From: an uncultured Clostridia bacterium
Lineage (GTDB): Bacteria; Bacillota; Clostridia; Oscillospirales; CAG-272
Assembly: GCA_904501985.1 (NCBI GenBank)
Contig: CAJGCT010000026.1
Coordinates: 1-26,261, forward strand
Direction of reading: 5' to 3'
DNA: 26,261 nucleotides
The notes below the pieces were generated by a model. The model saw only the letters and a list, made by a program, of their open reading frames with translations, had not been told where the DNA came from and made no database searches. The translations under genes were made by a program, and so were the position numbers. Below, one piece after another: positions 23,069 to 26,261 of the stretch; position 1 is the first letter of the stretch; each line of letters starts with the position of its first letter.

Positions 23069-25074
23069 GTGTTACTGTTGCATCCCTTGCAGGCTTTTGC
23101 TTTGGTGTGAGCCGTGCTGTTGACACGGTTGAGGCGGCTGTGAAAAACGGCGGCACAGTTTATACACTTGGAAAGCTTATTCACAATCCCGGTTTCATAC
23201 GGGATCTTGAGGCGCGCGGTGTTAAGATAATAGATGCTGGTGGAATTGAAAAGGCGGCGGCAGATGCCACCGAAAAGAATCCGGCGGTGATATGCACACG
23301 TGCCCATGGTATTACAGCCGAGCTTGATTGTAAGCTGGCGAGTCTTGCGCTTGCAAATCCGCACTTTAAGGTGCACGACTGCACCTGTCCTTATGTTAAG
23401 AAGATACACAGGATAGCCCGTGATGAGACTGACGAGGACACAGTACTGTGTGTGCTTGGGGATGAATCTCATCCTGAGGTGCAGGGAATAGTCAGCTACG
23501 CCAGAGGCGAGCATATTGTTGCAACCTCGGCGGATGAGCTTGCAGATCGCCTTAAAAATGACAAATACCGTGAAAAAAAGGTGGTTTTGGTAGCTCAAAC
23601 CACCCAAAATTTAAATGAATGGAAAAAAACTATAAAAATTTTCGAAAAACTATATACAAATGCGAAAATTTATGATACAATATGTAGTGTAACAGAAAAT
23701 AGGCAGGATGAAGTCTTGAAGCTATCCCGAAAAATGGATATGATGATTATTATTGGCGGCAAGGACAGTTCCAACACGAACAAGCTTTTTGAAGTCAGTA
23801 AACAAAATTTGCAATTATCTTTTTTGATTGAAGATGCTTCCTCCATTCCGCTCGAGTATGTTAAGCCCCATATGAAGGTGGGAATTGCCGCAGGAGCTTC
23901 AACTCCCGGCAGAATTATTCAGGAGGTTCAAAATATTATGAGCGAGAACATTGAAAAAACATTTGAAGAGATGCTTGACGAAAGCATCAAAACCATCAAG
24001 AACGGCGACCGTATCGTAGGTGTTATCACCCAGGTTTCCGACAATGAGATTCAGGTTGAGATCCCCGGCGTTAAGTTCACCGGTATCATTACATATGATG
24101 AGCTCACCGACGATCCCGCAGTTAAGCTTTGCGACACCTACAAGGTAGGCGACGAGATCGAGGCTAAGGTTCTCAAGGTAAATGATGCAGAGGGCACAGC
24201 GGCTCTCTCCAAGAAGAAGATCGACGTTGATAAGAATTGGCAGGTAGTTGTTGAGGCATCCGCTAACAACGCTATTATCGACGCGAAGATCATCGAGGTT
24301 GTTAAGGGCGGTATCATCGGTCTTTGCGACGGTGTACGCGTATTTATCCCTGCATCTCAGTCCGGACTTCCCAAGGACGCTGATCTTCATGCGCTCCAGG
24401 GTCAGGTTAAGAAGGTTAAGATCATCGACATCAACGAGCAGAGAAAGCGCGTAGTTGCTTCCATCCGCGTTGTTGAGAGAGAAGAAAACAAGGCAAAGAG
24501 AGATGCTTTCTGGGCACAGGTTGAAGAAGGTCAGCAGTACCGCGGCGAGGTTAAGAGCCTCATGAACTACGGCGCATTCGTTGATCTTGGCGGCGTTGAC
24601 GGTATGGTTCACTCCACCGAGCTTTCCTGGAGAAGAATCAAGCATCCTTCCGAGGTTGTTAATGTAGGCGATGTTATTGACGTAACCGTTAAGGCTGTTG
24701 ATAAGGAAGCAAAGAGAATCTCTCTCTCCTACAAGACTCCCGATATGGATCCTTGGAAGATCTTCACTGATAAGTATGCTGAGGGCGATGTTGCAACTGT
24801 TAAGATTGTATCCCTCATGGACTTCGGTGCATTTGCTGAGGTTGTTCCCGGTGCGGACGGTCTTATCCACGTTTCCCAGATCAGCCTTGATAAGATCGCA
24901 AAGCCTGCTGACGTTCTTAAGGTAGGCGATGAGGTTGAGGCTAAGATCACCAAGATCGACCTTGAAAACCACAAGATCAGCCTTTCCATGAAGGCACTTC
25001 TTCTTCCCGAAGAGCCTGTAGAGGAAGCAGAGGCAGCTCCTGCTGAAGAAGCAGCTCCTGCTGACGCTGAATAA
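23065..25074 (+). CDS. ispH-rpsA: Bifunctional IspH (HMBPP reductase) - ribosomal protein S1 fusion
   Basis: 669 residues. Residues 1-290 are IspH, which reduces HMBPP to IPP and DMAPP in the MEP pathway. The Fe-S cysteines are Cys12 (GFCFGV), Cys108 (DCTCPY) and Cys207 (TICSVT), and His40, His81, His136 and Glu138 are present. From about residue 303 there are four S1 RNA-binding domains (about 303-378, 392-464, 478-552, 562-637) and an acidic Ala/Glu/Pro tail. The same fusion is known in several Clostridia. Codon choice shifts at the junction: the IspH part is mixed, with an AT-rich patch near 23590-23830, while the S1 part has the strong bias of a highly expressed gene. An internal ribosome site and ATG sit exactly at residue 292. 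No frameshift was seen. Confidence 0.96.
   Translation: MSVTVASLAGFCFGVSRAVDTVEAAVKNGGTVYTLGKLIHNPGFIRDLEARGVKIIDAGGIEKAAADATEKNPAVICTRAHGITAELDCKLASLALANPHFKVHDCTCPYVKKIHRIARDETDEDTVLCVLGDESHPEVQGIVSYARGEHIVATSADELADRLKNDKYREKKVVLVAQTTQNLNEWKKTIKIFEKLYTNAKIYDTICSVTENRQDEVLKLSRKMDMMIIIGGKDSSNTNKLFEVSKQNLQLSFLIEDASSIPLEYVKPHMKVGIAAGASTPGRIIQEVQNIMSENIEKTFEEMLDESIKTIKNGDRIVGVITQVSDNEIQVEIPGVKFTGIITYDELTDDPAVKLCDTYKVGDEIEAKVLKVNDAEGTAALSKKKIDVDKNWQVVVEASANNAIIDAKIIEVVKGGIIGLCDGVRVFIPASQSGLPKDADLHALQGQVKKVKIIDINEQRKRVVASIRVVEREENKAKRDAFWAQVEEGQQYRGEVKSLMNYGAFVDLGGVDGMVHSTELSWRRIKHPSEVVNVGDVIDVTVKAVDKEAKRISLSYKTPDMDPWKIFTDKYAEGDVATVKIVSLMDFGAFAEVVPGADGLIHVSQISLDKIAKPADVLKVGDEVEAKITKIDLENHKISLSMKALLLPEEPVEEAEAAPAEEAAPADAE
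23653..23681 (+). promoter_or_regulatory. Candidate internal promoter within ispH
   Basis: TATACA (23653-23658), a 17-nt spacer and TACAAT (23676-23681), preceded by TGA to give an extended -10 (TGATACAAT). It lies in the AT-rich patch of ispH, about 257 nt before the internal S1 start. Placement inside coding sequence makes it a candidate only. Confidence 0.4.
23921..23940 (+). promoter_or_regulatory. Internal Shine-Dalgarno and ATG for a free S1 product
   Basis: AGGAGG (23921-23926) lies 11 nt before an in-frame ATG at 23938, residue 292 of the fusion. The predicted product would be a 378-residue four-domain S1 protein beginning MSENIEKTFEEMLDESIKTI, which looks like a normal RpsA N-terminus. 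Confidence 0.6.
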
Positions 25075-25086
25075 TTTTTAAGATTG

Positions 25087-25120
25087 AAAATGACGAGACT
25101 ATGCGGTCTCGTCATTTTTT
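25087..25120 (+). terminator. Intrinsic terminator after ispH-rpsA
   Basis: AAAATGACGAGAC (25087-25099) and GTCTCGTCATTTT (25106-25118) form a 13-bp stem with a 6-nt loop, followed by further T residues. It starts 13 nt after the stop codon. Confidence 0.93.
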
Positions 25121-25187
25121 GTATAATCTTGAGATTATCGAGTGGGGATTTGACACAACCTCCACGATTTGCATACCTTTTCACTAC

Positions 25188-25216
25188 TTGACAAATGTTT
25201 TTTGCTGTGCTATACT
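25188..25216 (+). promoter_or_regulatory. Sigma-A promoter of the isomerase/epimerase gene
   Basis: TTGACA (25188-25193), a 17-nt spacer and TATACT (25211-25216), 34 nt before the ATG, with AGGAAAGG as ribosome site. Expression is thus independent of the ispH-rpsA cluster. Confidence 0.85.
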
Positions 25217-25250
25217 TGCTTTGTAAAAGATTAGGAAAGGAAAATGAAAA

Positions 25251-26081
25251 ATGTATAAAATAGGAGCGTTTTACTGCCAGATAGCAGCAGAAATTAAAAA
25301 GCAAGGAATACCTGATATAAAAGCCGCATTTGAGCTTGCTCATAAGAATAATATCACCTGTCTTGATTTTAATTCCAAGGAAATTGATGAGGGTACTGCC
25401 GAGCTGCTTCGTTCCACCGACATGAGTGCGGCATCCGTACACGGTTATATGCCGCTGAATTTCGCGACAGATAAGATGTACGATGAATCTCTTAAAAATA
25501 TGTGTGACGCCATAGATAAGGCAATATCCGTAGGAAGTCCGTTTTTCATGTCCGTGCCTCAGCTGCCAAAGGATATGGACGAAGCTCTGCGCCCTGAATT
25601 TATTAAGGCGGTGAGAGCACAGTTTGCTGATCTTTGCGATTATGTAAAAGATAAGCCGATTACTGTAACCGTAGAGGATTTTTCACTCTCAAACAGCGGA
25701 TACGGCACATTTGAGGATATAGACTATCTTCTTAATAACAACCCCACCCTTGGATTTACATATGATAGCGGCAACTTCGCGCTTGCCGGAATTGACGAGG
25801 TTGAGGGGGCGAAGCGTTATGCAGACCGTACGGTGTATGTACATCTGAAGGATCTTAAGATAGTCGCTCCGGATCCTGTTCATATTCTTCGCCGCGGTGT
25901 ATATTATGACAGTCTTGAGCTTGGCGGCGGTCAGCTTAAAAATCTGGAAGCCCTTAAGATAATTAAAGACGCAGGATATATAGAAGGGGCCATTACCATT
26001 GAGGTAAATTCAAGCTTTGACAGACTTTCTCGCACACTTACTTCACTAAAGTGGCTTGAGGAAGCACTCACCAAAATATAA
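25251..26081 (+). CDS. Sugar phosphate isomerase/epimerase-type TIM barrel protein
   Basis: 276 residues, soluble, with the xylose-isomerase-like TIM-barrel pattern (AP_endonuc_2 group). Strand-end residues that usually bind a divalent metal are visible: Glu in VTVEDFSLSN, Asp in LGFTYDSGNFALAG, His in VYVHLKDLK and Glu in AITIEVNSS. The N-terminus MYKIGAFYCQIAAEIKKQG and the C-terminal FDRLSRTLTSLKWLEEAL are typical. Family members interconvert keto-sugars, inosose or hydroxypyruvate, and the sequence alone does not give the substrate. The start is ATG 25251; an ATG at 25244 opens a frame that stops after four codons. The gene is flanked by its own promoter and terminator, and no sugar operon is near. 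Confidence 0.85.
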   Translation: MYKIGAFYCQIAAEIKKQGIPDIKAAFELAHKNNITCLDFNSKEIDEGTAELLRSTDMSAASVHGYMPLNFATDKMYDESLKNMCDAIDKAISVGSPFFMSVPQLPKDMDEALRPEFIKAVRAQFADLCDYVKDKPITVTVEDFSLSNSGYGTFEDIDYLLNNNPTLGFTYDSGNFALAGIDEVEGAKRYADRTVYVHLKDLKIVAPDPVHILRRGVYYDSLELGGGQLKNLEALKIIKDAGYIEGAITIEVNSSFDRLSRTLTSLKWLEEALTKI

Positions 26082-26087
26082 AATTCA

Positions 26088-26125
26088 CGCGCTGTATGCC
26101 GATTCAGGCATACAGCGCGATTTTT
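26088..26125 (+). terminator. Intrinsic terminator after the isomerase/epimerase gene
   Basis: A 13-bp stem CGCGCTGTATGCC (26088-26100) with GGCATACAGCGCG (26107-26119) and a 6-nt loop, followed by ATTTTTG, six bases past the stop codon. Confidence 0.92.
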
Positions 26126-26180
26126 GTATACCAAAACCACGCGTTAGACGCGTGGTTCGGTAAGAATTAGATAGTTGATA

Positions 26181-26209
26181 ATGACAGAAAAACTCCTTTG
26201 TTGTATAAT
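26181..26209 (+). promoter_or_regulatory. Promoter within the putative IS end
   Basis: ATGACA (26181-26186), a 17-nt spacer and TATAAT (26204-26209). Predicted initiation is near 26216, downstream of the left arm of the ribosome-site inverted repeat. The native mRNA would start close to a small GTGCGGT/ACTGCAC hairpin (26214-26232). Confidence 0.7.
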
Positions 26210-26252
26210 AGAAGTGCGGTCTGCCAACTGCACAAAAAATACAACAAAGGAG
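26193..26252 (+). repeat. 14-bp inverted repeat covering the ribosome site of the putative transposase gene
   Basis: CTCCTTTGTTGTAT (26193-26206) is the exact reverse complement of 26239-26252, and the right arm contains AAAGGAG, the ribosome site. The spacing is 32 nt and holds a second small hairpin. The left arm overlaps the spacer and -10 of the promoter. Confidence 0.85.
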
Positions 26253-26261
26253 GTCATTTAC

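Larger units (their letters stand above)
26129..26261 (+). mobile_element. Probable left end of an IS200/IS605-like insertion sequence (cut by the window edge)
   Basis: After the terminator comes a near-perfect palindrome: TACC..AACCACGCGT-TAG-ACGCGTGGTT.GGTA (26129-26162), with a 10-bp core and a 4-bp outer stem. Such subterminal hairpins mark the ends recognised by HUH (Y1) transposases of the IS200/IS605 family. Next comes a promoter, a hairpin, and an AAAGGAGG ribosome site (26246-26253) ending 8 nt before the window edge, so an open reading frame should start at or just after 26262. The transposase itself is not visible, so the family is inferred from layout only. The exact element boundary cannot be set. 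Confidence 0.5.

Noticed and set aside
23899..24972. Long open frame on the minus strand opposite the S1 domains (357 codons)
   Set aside because: It is a codon-bias shadow of the highly expressed S1 coding sequence; the product is rich in Leu/Asn/Asp with no recognisable domain or ribosome site, and the plus-strand gene is certain.
1..26261. CRISPR array, tRNA, rRNA or prophage genes
   Set aside because: No regularly spaced direct repeats, cloverleaf-like sequences, rRNA segments or phage structural/integrase proteins were recognised anywhere in the window.

Overview
The window looks like a chromosomal segment of an anaerobic Clostridia-class Firmicute, most likely an uncultured gut Oscillospiraceae/Ruminococcaceae-type organism. 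This is inferred from the pth-mfd pair, long-form HPF, pyruvate phosphate dikinase, an IspH-ribosomal protein S1 fusion, an archaeal-type aspartate-semialdehyde dehydrogenase, sigma-A type promoters with 17-18 bp spacers and strong GGAGG ribosome sites. No rRNA, tRNA or CRISPR array was seen.

Left part (1-3720), all minus strand: the first 81 codons of ppdK, a secreted transglutaminase-like/SLH surface protein with its own promoter and terminator, and a compact vitamin B12 module. That module has a consensus promoter, a cobalamin riboswitch, a terminator hairpin, a hairpin that buries the ribosome site, a DUF4430 (transcobalamin-like) lipoprotein and a putative ECF-type S component. The last two overlap by one base (TAATG). 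This is the most interesting unit: it reads as a B12-controlled capture-and-import pair in which a lipid-anchored intrinsic-factor-like domain would pass a cobamide to a membrane component.

Centre (3750-16125), all plus strand: pth and mfd, then a tightly packed run of DUF1934 protein, holA, a TOPRIM-DUF4093 protein, a GtrA membrane protein, copA, copZ, a Wzx/MATE-like flippase and an ArsB/NhaD-type ion permease. Many genes touch or overlap, so translation reinitiation and read-through are likely. A perfect palindromic terminator separates the run from the convergent hpf gene.

Right part (16203-26261): hpf and asd are divergent, each with a clear promoter. A structured RNA-like element lies between asd and purD. 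purD overlaps a MurR/RpiR regulator by 4 nt. Then comes the cluster baiN-like flavoprotein, cmk, plsC-like acyltransferase and an ispH-rpsA fusion. The fusion has a candidate internal promoter, internal Shine-Dalgarno and internal ATG exactly at the domain boundary, so free S1 could be made as well. After a strong terminator there is a singly transcribed sugar-phosphate isomerase/epimerase-type TIM barrel gene. The window ends in what appears to be the left end of an IS200/IS605-like element, with a palindromic hairpin and a promoter/ribosome-site arrangement that should silence read-through mRNA.
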